NCBI GenBank assembly: GCA_028874215.1
Contig: JAPPLF010000042.1
Span: forward strand, 82,146-146,145
Source: Acidobacteriota bacterium
GTDB lineage: Bacteria > Acidobacteriota > UBA6911 > RPQK01 > JAJDTT01
Direction of reading: 5' to 3'
DNA length: 64,000 nt
The notes below the pieces were generated by a model that made no database searches, had not been told where the DNA came from, and saw only the letters and a list, made by a program, of their open reading frames with translations. Shown in pieces: positions 53,998 through 62,285 of this stretch. Positions within the stretch are counted from its first letter, which is position 1. Each line of letters begins with the position of its first letter. A program made the translations under genes and the position numbers.

Positions 53998-54552
53998 ATG
54001 ACAAGAACGTTCGTCACTTTGGATCAACTGCAGGAGGCACTGGATACGATTCTGGCGGCTCCCCGCCAGGAGGGCAGGGTGGAGGCCATCACCGCCTGTC
54101 CGGCCACGAACGTCCGGAAGTCTTTGAGCGAAGCCCGCCTCTCTCCTGAGGGGGGTCTGGAAGGGGACCGCTGGCAAGAGACCTGCTGGCGCAAGCTTCC
54201 AGACGGCAGCTCCGATCCCAAGGTGCAGTTGACCCTCATCAATTCGCGCCTCCTTTCCCTCATCGCCGGCAGCCGCGATCGCTGGTCCCTCTCGGGAGAC
54301 AACCTGGCGGTGGACATGAACCTCACCGCGGAAAACCTCCCGGTCGGCACCCGTTTCCGGATCGGCGAGGCATTGGTGGAGGTCTCGGAACTGCCGCACA
54401 CGGGCTGCAAGAAATTCTCGAGCCGTTACGGTGTCGACGCCCTGAAGTTCGTGAACGGCCCCGGTACGAAGGATTTGCGGTTGCGCGGATGCTACGTCTT
54501 CGTGGTGGAGGCGGGGCAGATCCGGGTCGGCGACTGCATCCGGAAACTGTAG
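53998..54552 (+). CDS. MOSC-domain protein
   Basis: The 184-residue protein is a stand-alone MOSC domain. EAITACPATNVRK, GLEGDRW and the late HTGCKKFSSRYG, with the conserved Cys of the Moco-sulfurase C-terminal family, are visible. Such proteins bind molybdenum cofactor or sulfur and act with oxidoreductases such as YiiM/mARC relatives. No Moco enzyme is encoded here, so the partner is elsewhere. GGAGGATATCG precedes the ATG. Confidence 0.87.
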   Translation: MTRTFVTLDQLQEALDTILAAPRQEGRVEAITACPATNVRKSLSEARLSPEGGLEGDRWQETCWRKLPDGSSDPKVQLTLINSRLLSLIAGSRDRWSLSGDNLAVDMNLTAENLPVGTRFRIGEALVEVSELPHTGCKKFSSRYGVDALKFVNGPGTKDLRLRGCYVFVVEAGQIRVGDCIRKL

Positions 54553-54562
54553 GCGAGGCACA

Positions 54563-54831
54563 CCGCCTGCCGCCATCGGCGGCATCGAGATCGTTTGCCG
54601 GGACCTGAAGGGCCAGGTCCTGGGGATTCCTGTCCATGAATTGATCGGCGGACGCTGCCGGGTCCGGCTCTGTCCGGGAATCGGCAGGAGCGCTGCACCG
54701 TCCCGAAGGCGACCGGTGCACGTCCAAATGCGGGCGAGTTCGCGTTACGAGAGGCTCAACGGCGGCTCAGGGACGCGACCAAGGAGTTCGAGGCGATGGA
54801 GGTCACCCGGAATCGACATGGACAGGCGTAA
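54563..54831 (+). pseudogene. Enolase-superfamily gene remnant
   Basis: One frame at about 54572-54660 reads AIGGIEIVCRDLKGQVLGIP followed by VHELIGGR, which matches the [20 protein letters not shown] segment at the end of the mandelate racemase/galactonate dehydratase N-terminal domain. Downstream, another frame gives GEFALREAQRRLRDATKEFE and stops at 54831, close to the next helix of that fold. Both flanking parts of the gene are gone and the frame shifts, so this is a decayed fragment of a sugar-acid dehydratase-type gene. Confidence 0.5.
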
Positions 54832-55834
54832 GTTTATCTATGCAACGACGTTGCCGCCTCTACTGGGAGCGGGGACCGGGATGAGGCTCCCGACCCGCTT
54901 CCAGGGCCAGGGCCAGAGGTGGAGGAAACTGAAGCTCATCTTCCCCTGCGCCGAAGAAGGCGGCTGGGACCGGTGCCCGTCGGCTCCTCACATCGTCCAG
55001 GCCGGCGATCGGCTGCGCATGTACTACATGAGCATCGAGGGTCAGCGGAGGCGAATCGGCCTTGCGGAGGCTGACATTTCCGATCCCCTGAGTTGGAGGA
55101 AGGTTTCGAACCAGCCGCTTTTGGACTTCGGTCCGCCCGGGTCGATCGATTCCCACTGGGTGAGTTATCCCTGGGTGGTCCCCGTCACCGGGAAGCACTG
55201 GCACATGTATTACTGTGGCTGGGGGGGAGACTACCACTCCTTCGGCAGGTTCAAGGCCTATCGGACCACTCTGGCCGAGAGCGACGACGCCGGCCTGACC
55301 TGGAAGCGCAGCGGCCGGTCCCTGCTTGAATTGGGAAGGCCCTTTTCCTGCGACGAGCACGGCACCGGTTCCTGCGCCGTCCTGAAGGTCGGTTCGCAGT
55401 ATTGGATGTGGTATACGGCCGTCGTACGCTGGCCTGAGACGAACAGCAAGATTTCAATCGCCCTTGCCGTCTCGAACGACGGGGGCCATACCTTCAGGCC
55501 GCATCCCGCGGGGGCGCTGATCAATATTCCGCCCCGGATCGACTCCTACCTTTCAACCTGTTCCAAGCCCTTCGTGGAAAAGACCGGGAGCGGCTTTCGA
55601 ATGTGGTTCAGCGTCGTCAAAGACCATCGCCGTCTCTACCGCATTCACTACGCCGAGAGCCCGGACGGAATACGGTGGAAGTGGTGGCCCGACCCGGTGC
55701 TGGAGGTCAGCGAGTCGGGTTGGGACAGCGAAATGACCTGCTATCCTTGCATTTGGCGCTCGGCGGAACACACCTACCTGTTCTATGACGGCAATCGCTT
55801 TGCTGGAATCGGGGTGGCGGAGTTGGTGGGTTGA
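54818..55834 (+). CDS. Exported five-blade propeller protein
   Basis: The ATG at 54818 opens a short Tat-like leader (MDRRKFIYATTLPPLLGAG) in this 338-residue protein; upstream in-frame codons belong to the enolase remnant. The rest consists of propeller blades with DRLRMYYMSIEG, ESDDAGLTWKRSG, VSNDGGHTFRP and ESPDGIRWKWWPDP, as in GH43/GH130-like proteins. It lacks the C-terminal sandwich of the other copies and so is the minimal form of the family. It converges with the LamG-bearing propeller at 55854. Confidence 0.72.
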   Translation: MDRRKFIYATTLPPLLGAGTGMRLPTRFQGQGQRWRKLKLIFPCAEEGGWDRCPSAPHIVQAGDRLRMYYMSIEGQRRRIGLAEADISDPLSWRKVSNQPLLDFGPPGSIDSHWVSYPWVVPVTGKHWHMYYCGWGGDYHSFGRFKAYRTTLAESDDAGLTWKRSGRSLLELGRPFSCDEHGTGSCAVLKVGSQYWMWYTAVVRWPETNSKISIALAVSNDGGHTFRPHPAGALINIPPRIDSYLSTCSKPFVEKTGSGFRMWFSVVKDHRRLYRIHYAESPDGIRWKWWPDPVLEVSESGWDSEMTCYPCIWRSAEHTYLFYDGNRFAGIGVAELVG

Positions 55835-55853
55835 CGATCCGTTGAACAGAGAT

Positions 55854-57650
55854 TCATCGCGTGGATGCGTAGAAGCGGAAGTCATCCAGAGCGCCTTTGA
55901 AGAAGCCGCCCATGTCGTGGGTCAGGTCCCGGCTCAATGGCGCCCTGTTTTGGACGGGCTTCCGAAAATCCAGCTCCGCCCCTACCGAGAGAATGGATCG
56001 GCCCGTTCTCCTTCCGCCCGGGTGAGGCGCCGCTGCAACGAGCTGTCCGTCCAGGTAGAGGCGAATCATGGCGGCCTCTTCACTGTATTCCGCCAGGATG
56101 TGCTGCCACCGCTGCAAGACAACTGGCCGGGTAGCCCGGCACCGAGTGAAGCCATCGGCAGCGTTTGACCTTCCCACCTCGAATAGTGGCCGCCCCCGGC
56201 CGTCGATCCCGATACGCCATTCACGGCTGGGAAAGCCCGAAAACATCCCTTCCACGTTGGACTTGCTCACCAGAGCCTGGGGACGGCTCACGTCGCCCGG
56301 CCACAGGTAAAATGAGATCGAAAGGCTTCCGCGCCCAAGAAGCGGCATGTGGTGAGCCCACAGAAAATCGTCCTGACCGTCGAACTCGTAGGCCGTTCCC
56401 GTCTCTGGACGGGCACCCGGTCGTCCCACCACGGCACCCTCGTTCCGGCCCCGGTGCCCAAACGTGGTTCCGTCTTCCAAATGGTCGCCGCCGCCTTCAT
56501 CCAGGGACCAGTGACAGACCAAGCTGTCTGAGGGTGAGGCATCAAGGTATCCGAAGCCGTAGCCGATGGCACCCACGTACCTGGCGTCTTGCCGGCCTCC
56601 TCGTTCCCGCACCCCGTTCCACCACATCTGAACCCGGCCGTCCGGCAGGATCAAGACGCCGGGCTCGTAGGTCGCCCAGTTATCCCAACTGAAGGGAGTT
56701 GTAGTTGCCAGGGGATTCGCCGGCCCGGGCGCAAATCGGAGTCCGTCCCGGGAAACGGCATACCCCAGATTGTAAGGCGCCGACCAGGTGCTACAGAACA
56801 GATAGTACAAACCTCCATGCCGGACGACACAGGGACCGGCCAATCCGCGGGCCGGCTGCCAGGCATCGCGGGCATTCCAGGCGGGAGTGTGGTTGCCATC
56901 CCCATCGGCGGGAACGGCAAAGTCTATTCCGTCAGGGGAGACGGCATAGCCGATGTGGTCGAAATTGCCGGAAGTCTCGGCCTGAAAGTACATGATATAG
57001 CCCCCTTCAGGCCGTTGAACGACGCAAGGCTCGCTGGCAGTGAGAATCGGCAGGCCGTTGATCTTCTTGCCCTCCAGTTGCGCCGCACCCAGGACCAGGC
57101 GGAAATTCTTCCAGTGAGTACCATCGTGGCTTTCGGCGTAGCCGATCTGCTCGATGCCGTTGGCCGAAAAGTAGATCCGGTAAAGCCCTCCCTCCTTGAA
57201 ACCCCATGGCTCCAACACCTCTTTGTTGCACCAGGGATAGTCCGGGTTGGGGAGTAAGCGTCGAGCAGGATCCTTGACCCAATGAACTCCGTCGCGGGAG
57301 GAGGCATAGGCGATAGTCCACCGGTGTCCGGCGTCATATGGGGGGTATTCGATGGCTTCGTACCACATTTCGTAGACACCATCGACCAACTGCACACACG
57401 GCTCGCCCAGGTAGCCCTCGTCGTACGAGCCAGGTGGTCCGTTGTCAAGGACGGGGCTCGGATACTTGAAAATCTCCAGACGGGGCACATCCCGTCCCCC
57501 ACCTTGTTCCTCCGGACCAGGGTCCGCGACACAGCCTGTGAGCAGTGAAGCGGTGAAAGTGAGAGTCGCGGCTACGATGGGGATTCGGGCTGGTCTCCGG
57601 ACAGGTTCCGTCCTCACCGGGTTCTTCGTGATCGAGTCGGTGAAAGACAC
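55854..57650 (-). CDS. Propeller lipoprotein with C-terminal LamG domain
   Basis: This 598-residue protein starts at GTG. An unusually long N-region precedes a lipobox at LLTGC (Cys40). About residues 55-390 form the propeller, with ASSRDGVHWVKDPAR, AESHDGTHWKNF, AVSPDGIDF and AVSRDGLRF. About 400-598 are a LamG/concanavalin sandwich (SLDEGGG, YEFDGQDDFLWAHH, WQHILAEYSEEAAMIRLYLD) that probably binds glycan. The tail differs from the sandwich used by the other propellers here. The first 25 residues are charged, so the true start could lie later, but no ATG is found there. Confidence 0.78.
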   Translation of the reverse strand: MSFTDSITKNPVRTEPVRRPARIPIVAATLTFTASLLTGCVADPGPEEQGGGRDVPRLEIFKYPSPVLDNGPPGSYDEGYLGEPCVQLVDGVYEMWYEAIEYPPYDAGHRWTIAYASSRDGVHWVKDPARRLLPNPDYPWCNKEVLEPWGFKEGGLYRIYFSANGIEQIGYAESHDGTHWKNFRLVLGAAQLEGKKINGLPILTASEPCVVQRPEGGYIMYFQAETSGNFDHIGYAVSPDGIDFAVPADGDGNHTPAWNARDAWQPARGLAGPCVVRHGGLYYLFCSTWSAPYNLGYAVSRDGLRFAPGPANPLATTTPFSWDNWATYEPGVLILPDGRVQMWWNGVRERGGRQDARYVGAIGYGFGYLDASPSDSLVCHWSLDEGGGDHLEDGTTFGHRGRNEGAVVGRPGARPETGTAYEFDGQDDFLWAHHMPLLGRGSLSISFYLWPGDVSRPQALVSKSNVEGMFSGFPSREWRIGIDGRGRPLFEVGRSNAADGFTRCRATRPVVLQRWQHILAEYSEEAAMIRLYLDGQLVAAAPHPGGRRTGRSILSVGAELDFRKPVQNRAPLSRDLTHDMGGFFKGALDDFRFYASTR

Positions 57651-57790
57651 GACAGCATCAAGACCTCGTATGACCTGTCCGTAGCTGAGCGGTCCGGGCT
57701 ACCTGGGCAAGCAGCTCAGGAATTGGGACGTCCTTCGAAATCAGTCCGGTCAGGCAGGGGAAAGGTTTGAGAACGGGTTCCGGAGTCCTC

Positions 57791-59461
57791 TCAGCCGGCG
57801 GCCTCTGCTGCCACGTCAAAGGCCTCGGAGACTCGAACCTCTCTTTCCTGGATCAGATCCTTCACCGTCACCGTGATCTCATAGCTTCCCGGCTCGAAGC
57901 TCTGCAGGGAGACGGGCAGGACCAGAACGACTCTCTGCTCGGAGAGATATTGTATCGACCGACCCATGATGTCGATGAACTGCGCGACCGGGTGTCCATC
58001 TCTCGCCACCCGGTACGCGACCCTCAGTGAGGGCCTCATTGCGGTCTGATCCAGGGCAACGTTGTACACCTGGAGATAAAAATTGAGATTATCCGAGGGC
58101 CGGAAGACTTTGTCCAAGCTCGGTCGAATCTGCAAGTCCCCCAGAACGAACATCGCATTACGCTCCGGGGCGCTCTCCAGTCGCATGATTCGATTCGAGA
58201 GCAGAATCGAGCTGACTGAAAGCTCGGACCGGTGCGGCGGTGGAATCAATACCAGGCGGCGGACCCCCACACGCCCGCTGTTGAGATCCTTGATGATCAG
58301 GTCCAGCTTGTAGCGGCCCTTTCGTTCCAGCACCAAAACCCTTTGATAGACGGAGCGGGCGGTCCGGGCCCGATAGTCGGTCACCAGATCCGCTTCGAAT
58401 TCGTCCACAGTCCGATTCGACAAACTGGTTACGATTCCATAGACCGCCATGCGAGCCCGCCTTCCATGCTCTTCCTCGCCGAAAGTGAGTTCACGATCGT
58501 GGATTTCGACACTGACCGGCACCAGGGCGCGCGTCTCGTCGAGGCCGAAATAATCGACCCGGTGGGAAAAGGGAAGGTCCTGGTAAGTGACGTCGACCTC
58601 CACGAGGCGTTTCAGGTCACGATGCTTGAGGGGCTTGGCGTGCCGGATCCTGGTGAACGTCTGGTAGCGGTCGAAGGCGGTGTCCCGGGCTCGAAAGCTT
58701 CGGAGATTGGCGTTTCCGGGCGACGTGAAGGCCGTCCCTTCCAGGGATTCGTCGCGCTGAATCATTTCAGCAATGGTATTGCCTGCGCCGGCCACATGGA
58801 GCAGGGCATCCTTCTCGTCGGGGTTGAGGGCGAGCCTGTATTCCCCACTCCATGAAGGGTCTACGAACTCCAGGATGACATCGGAGCCAAGGCCTTCGAT
58901 GAAGCGGTACCTCCAGACTTCGAACGGATGAGCTACGGTGGTTCCTCCTCCCTCTTCAAGGGGCCGGTCATACCTCCCGCCGGAAGGGTGCGCCTCGATC
59001 TCGTCGGGCGGCCCGTGAATGATGTAGATGCGGCCTCGGTCATGCATCCATCCGGGAAAGCCGCTGGCGAATCTCTCATTGGCGTAGGCGATCCGGCGAT
59101 AGTGTTCTTCCTTGAACTCGTTGGCGGCGCTGCGCGGATCCGGATCTCTTTGAAACCAGAACTGTTCGATGAACTGCTCCTTTTCTTCCGGGGTGGTCAG
59201 ACTCTCGAAGACGGCGCGCTCTTCCTTGGAGATCACGTAGACGACGTCCTCGTCCAACCAGCGTCGAAAGTAATCTTCCGCTTCCTCTTTGAGCTGGGCT
59301 TGAGGCGGGGACTTCCCGGACTTGTTCTCCTGGGCTCCGGCCAGGATCGGAACCTCCGGCAGAATAAACAGGAGAAGAGCAATCAGCAGTCGACGGAGAA
59401 TTCTTTCGAAAGAAAGAATCGGCGGGTTCACGCCCTGATTATACAAGAACCCTGAAGACAC
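57791..59461 (-). CDS. GWxTD-domain secreted protein
   Basis: This 556-residue protein starts at GTG with a membrane signal (about residues 22-43). The family's core segment is RRWLDEDVVYVISKEERAVF, followed by FWFQRDPDP and GRIYIIHGPPDEIE, which mark it as a GWxTD-domain protein; the Gly-Trp of the name reads Arg-Trp here. The C-terminal half has Ig-like strands (VSVEIHDRELTFG, LNFYLQVYNVAL). GWxTD proteins are found mostly in Acidobacteriota and some Bacteroidota, and their function is unknown. It supports the phylum call. Its neighbours are propeller genes, without evident coupling. Confidence 0.88.
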   Translation of the reverse strand: MSSGFLYNQGVNPPILSFERILRRLLIALLLFILPEVPILAGAQENKSGKSPPQAQLKEEAEDYFRRWLDEDVVYVISKEERAVFESLTTPEEKEQFIEQFWFQRDPDPRSAANEFKEEHYRRIAYANERFASGFPGWMHDRGRIYIIHGPPDEIEAHPSGGRYDRPLEEGGGTTVAHPFEVWRYRFIEGLGSDVILEFVDPSWSGEYRLALNPDEKDALLHVAGAGNTIAEMIQRDESLEGTAFTSPGNANLRSFRARDTAFDRYQTFTRIRHAKPLKHRDLKRLVEVDVTYQDLPFSHRVDYFGLDETRALVPVSVEIHDRELTFGEEEHGRRARMAVYGIVTSLSNRTVDEFEADLVTDYRARTARSVYQRVLVLERKGRYKLDLIIKDLNSGRVGVRRLVLIPPPHRSELSVSSILLSNRIMRLESAPERNAMFVLGDLQIRPSLDKVFRPSDNLNFYLQVYNVALDQTAMRPSLRVAYRVARDGHPVAQFIDIMGRSIQYLSEQRVVLVLPVSLQSFEPGSYEITVTVKDLIQEREVRVSEAFDVAAEAAG

Positions 59462-59474
59462 CGGAATCGTTCTA

Positions 59475-62201
59475 TTACTTCAGACTGAATGAATAGAGCT
59501 TGGGAGATCCCCCTGTGGCCGCCAGATGGAACTTGATCTGGAATGACTCCCCCTCAAGCCCCCGGAGGCCTCCTCCGCTTTCCCATTCGACTCTCCAAGC
59601 CACCGAGTCCCCCTCGAACCTGGGACTCTCCTCTTTCGAGTACCCCGGCAGTGGCCGTCCGGAGGCGGGATCGATCAGCTCGACTTGCAGGAAGCCTCCG
59701 GCGCTGCAGTCGGCGTTCACGTACAGTTCAGAAGCCGTGCCGGGCCCGATGGGAATGGTGGTGAGACTGCCTCGAGCCCGTTCCTTCACCAACTCCAGAT
59801 GGGTGAAGCCGTCCAGTCTCAGCGTCGCCACGCCCCCCGAGGGCTGCCCTTCGGCCCAATGCGAAAGGCGCCAGCCTCCGTAGTACAGCTTGATTTCTTC
59901 GCCATCCACCAGGGGCACGGAAGGGGCGACCATGTCCGAGTCCCAGGCGTCCGGAGCGCCGCGAGTGATCACCTTCTCGCCGGGCTGGATGAATACGAAG
60001 GACTCTCCGTCACGGCTCGCGGCCAGTTCCACATCCATGTTCGACCCGCTGTGCTGGTATTGATACAGGGCCAGGTAGTAGCCGTATTGTTTCCACACCA
60101 CCACATCATGGATCTGTTCCACCTTTCCGCTTCTGACGACGGGTACGCTTCGCGCAAAGGGGTCGAAAATGGGGTTCTGAGGATGCCCCGTCCACTGAAC
60201 GGCATCCGGGCTGTAGCCGTAGGCCCCGCCGCGGCGGCTGATATTCAATGAAGTAAAGCCGTAAGCCTTGTAGCGCTTTCCCGGATCCTTTTCCGCCTCG
60301 TCGAAAAAAAGGGACATGGGCACGAAAGAACCGGGCTGGCCGGCAGGAAAGGAGATGTTCCCTCCTGCCTGCCGGCTCCACCGGATACCGTCAGGGGAGG
60401 TGAAGAGGGTCCAGCGCTGACTCTCCTGCAGGTGCGGCGCACTCGCTTCCTCGAGGGGGTCCCGGTCCCACTTCAGCAGCTTGTACCTCTTCGCCGGGTC
60501 CGCCTCGTGGGCGTCACGATGGATTCCCCCCGCAAAGATGGGCTTGTAGACCGGGGCGGGGGGAAGTCCCGCAACCAGATTCGTACGCTCCCGTCCACCA
60601 AAGGGAACCAATCCCAGATCCACTCTCCTGAAATCGTAGCCGTCGTTGCTCTCCGCGTAACCAATCCGGCGCATGGGTACGGGGCCCGACTCGGGCCACT
60701 TGGACCCGGGCTCGCGAAAGACGCCGGAATACCACATTCGATACAGGCCGTTCTCTTTCAGGACGCCCAATTGGGAGGCTCCCCCGGCATCGAAGTCCCC
60801 GGCGGCTCCTCGGGCGATCACCGGGTTTCCCTGGTATTTCGTGGCCTCATTGACCTTCAGCCGCAGACCGTCCAGCGCTTTCAACTCCTTCAAATCCAAG
60901 AACAGGACAGTCGTTCCGGGAGTGGCTGTGAGAGACGGGACCGGCATGGTGTGATAGGCCGTCTTGGGAAACCGGCTTTCGTGGGTGATGGAGACACCGA
61001 TCCCCTCAGCGTCCTCAGCCATTTTCTCCTCCACCGCCAGCCGCTCGATGGAGAGATGGTTTTCGTCCATTCTGGGCGTATTGCGCGTGAGCCAGTAGGC
61101 GTTCAAGACCGGACTCCACTGCTTTTCCAGCCAGCGGGCGTAAAACACGTGCTGGCGGGTGCCGTTGATGAAGAAAACCCAGGGGATGCCGTAGCGGTCG
61201 ACGGCAAACCGGGGCGAGTGACAGAAATCCCACGTGAACCTTTCGTCCTCACCGGTGAGAGGAAAGTGTTTTTTTTCTTTGGCCCCTGGAAAAACGGATC
61301 TCAACTCCGCCGTTCCGCTCTCGTGGACCGCCAGTATTCCAGCGGGCGTCTCCACCAGGGCCGGCCGATAGGCCCAGAGCCTCCAGGGTCCGGCGGGCAC
61401 GGAAGAGGAGGCTCGGGTTTCAACGGCAGACTCCTTGAGCGCTTCTCGCAGATCGGAAGGCTCTTTGCTGTTATAGAAACCACGCCCTTCCCGGTTATGC
61501 CAGGCCAGGTGAAAGCCCCCCCCGCTGTCAATGAGAAGAGCGGGTGGAGCATGGCTGTCTCCGGCCGCGATTTCGAAAGCTTCCCATTTCCCTCCGCTGA
61601 TGCTCCCCAGGTGGAGGGAGGCGTCGTCGCCCGTCCCGGCCGTCCATGCCAGCCAGACGTCGCCATTGGGCGCCTGCCTGATGTCACCCACGAGCGAACC
61701 CGACTCAGCCAGAATCAGCGCTCCGGGCGTCCCGTCGGCTGGATTCACCCAGGGCAGCTCCTCTCCGGCCTTCAGGCGCCTCTTGAGCCGATCCAGGCTC
61801 ATCATGCCGTAACCGGAAAGACCCTCTTCGGTGCTCCAGACGAAATGCAGACGGCCGGCGCCATCGAGGGCCATGCCGGCGCAACAAATCGATTCGCGGG
61901 CGCTCCGGGGAGGGACGAGGTCGGCCGGGGGGAGAAAATCCTCCAGTGATCGAGATCTGGTGTTTTTTGAGATTCGAAGTGCGAAGCCCGCCTGTCCCTC
62001 GGGTCCCCTCCCGGGCGTCAGGAGGTAGCGGATCCCCTCGCCGTCCCGGACCACCCACCGGCTGATGGCCCGATCGAACTCTCGAAGCAACAGCCTGCTG
62101 GGGCCGGCGAGAAGGGGAGAACAGACGGGCAAGAGAGCCGGAAATGAGAGGAGCAAGAGGCAGCAGACCTTCGGCCTGCAAAATATAAGATTCTTGTCCA
62201 T
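59475..62201 (-). CDS. Large two-part exported propeller protein
   Basis: The ATG at 62201 has GGAGGATC upstream and opens a signal peptide (residues 1-32), giving 908 residues; a longer frame from 62447 would run through the divergent promoter. The first ~430 residues are a separate repeat domain with BNR-like strands (GRLHFVWSTEEG, GDVWLAWTAG, GGFHLAWHNREG, YGIPWVFFINGTRQ). The rest matches the propeller family (AESNDGYDFRRVDLG, TSPDGIRWSRQAG, ASRDGESF). It ends with the shared sandwich tail (LPGYSKEESPRF, KLYSFSLK). The double-propeller design suggests binding of two glycan sites. The gene diverges from a sister propeller gene with only 84 bases between. Confidence 0.77.
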   Translation of the reverse strand: MDKNLIFCRPKVCCLLLLSFPALLPVCSPLLAGPSRLLLREFDRAISRWVVRDGEGIRYLLTPGRGPEGQAGFALRISKNTRSRSLEDFLPPADLVPPRSARESICCAGMALDGAGRLHFVWSTEEGLSGYGMMSLDRLKRRLKAGEELPWVNPADGTPGALILAESGSLVGDIRQAPNGDVWLAWTAGTGDDASLHLGSISGGKWEAFEIAAGDSHAPPALLIDSGGGFHLAWHNREGRGFYNSKEPSDLREALKESAVETRASSSVPAGPWRLWAYRPALVETPAGILAVHESGTAELRSVFPGAKEKKHFPLTGEDERFTWDFCHSPRFAVDRYGIPWVFFINGTRQHVFYARWLEKQWSPVLNAYWLTRNTPRMDENHLSIERLAVEEKMAEDAEGIGVSITHESRFPKTAYHTMPVPSLTATPGTTVLFLDLKELKALDGLRLKVNEATKYQGNPVIARGAAGDFDAGGASQLGVLKENGLYRMWYSGVFREPGSKWPESGPVPMRRIGYAESNDGYDFRRVDLGLVPFGGRERTNLVAGLPPAPVYKPIFAGGIHRDAHEADPAKRYKLLKWDRDPLEEASAPHLQESQRWTLFTSPDGIRWSRQAGGNISFPAGQPGSFVPMSLFFDEAEKDPGKRYKAYGFTSLNISRRGGAYGYSPDAVQWTGHPQNPIFDPFARSVPVVRSGKVEQIHDVVVWKQYGYYLALYQYQHSGSNMDVELAASRDGESFVFIQPGEKVITRGAPDAWDSDMVAPSVPLVDGEEIKLYYGGWRLSHWAEGQPSGGVATLRLDGFTHLELVKERARGSLTTIPIGPGTASELYVNADCSAGGFLQVELIDPASGRPLPGYSKEESPRFEGDSVAWRVEWESGGGLRGLEGESFQIKFHLAATGGSPKLYSFSLK

Positions 62202-62250
62202 TTGATCCTCCACTTGGCGGGCGGTTCCCTTCCGGACGGCGCGGTCAGGA

Positions 62251-62272
62251 ATACTGCAATACAATTCAGTAT
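62251..62272. promoter_or_regulatory. Inverted repeat between divergent propeller genes
   Basis: ATACTG (62251-62256) and CAGTAT (62267-62272) form a perfect dyad around ten bases that include TACAAT (62260-62265), a possible -10 box for the rightward gene. A shared regulator for the divergent propeller genes is plausible. No -35 box is clear. Confidence 0.35.
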
Positions 62273-62285
62273 ACGGAGAGTGAAC

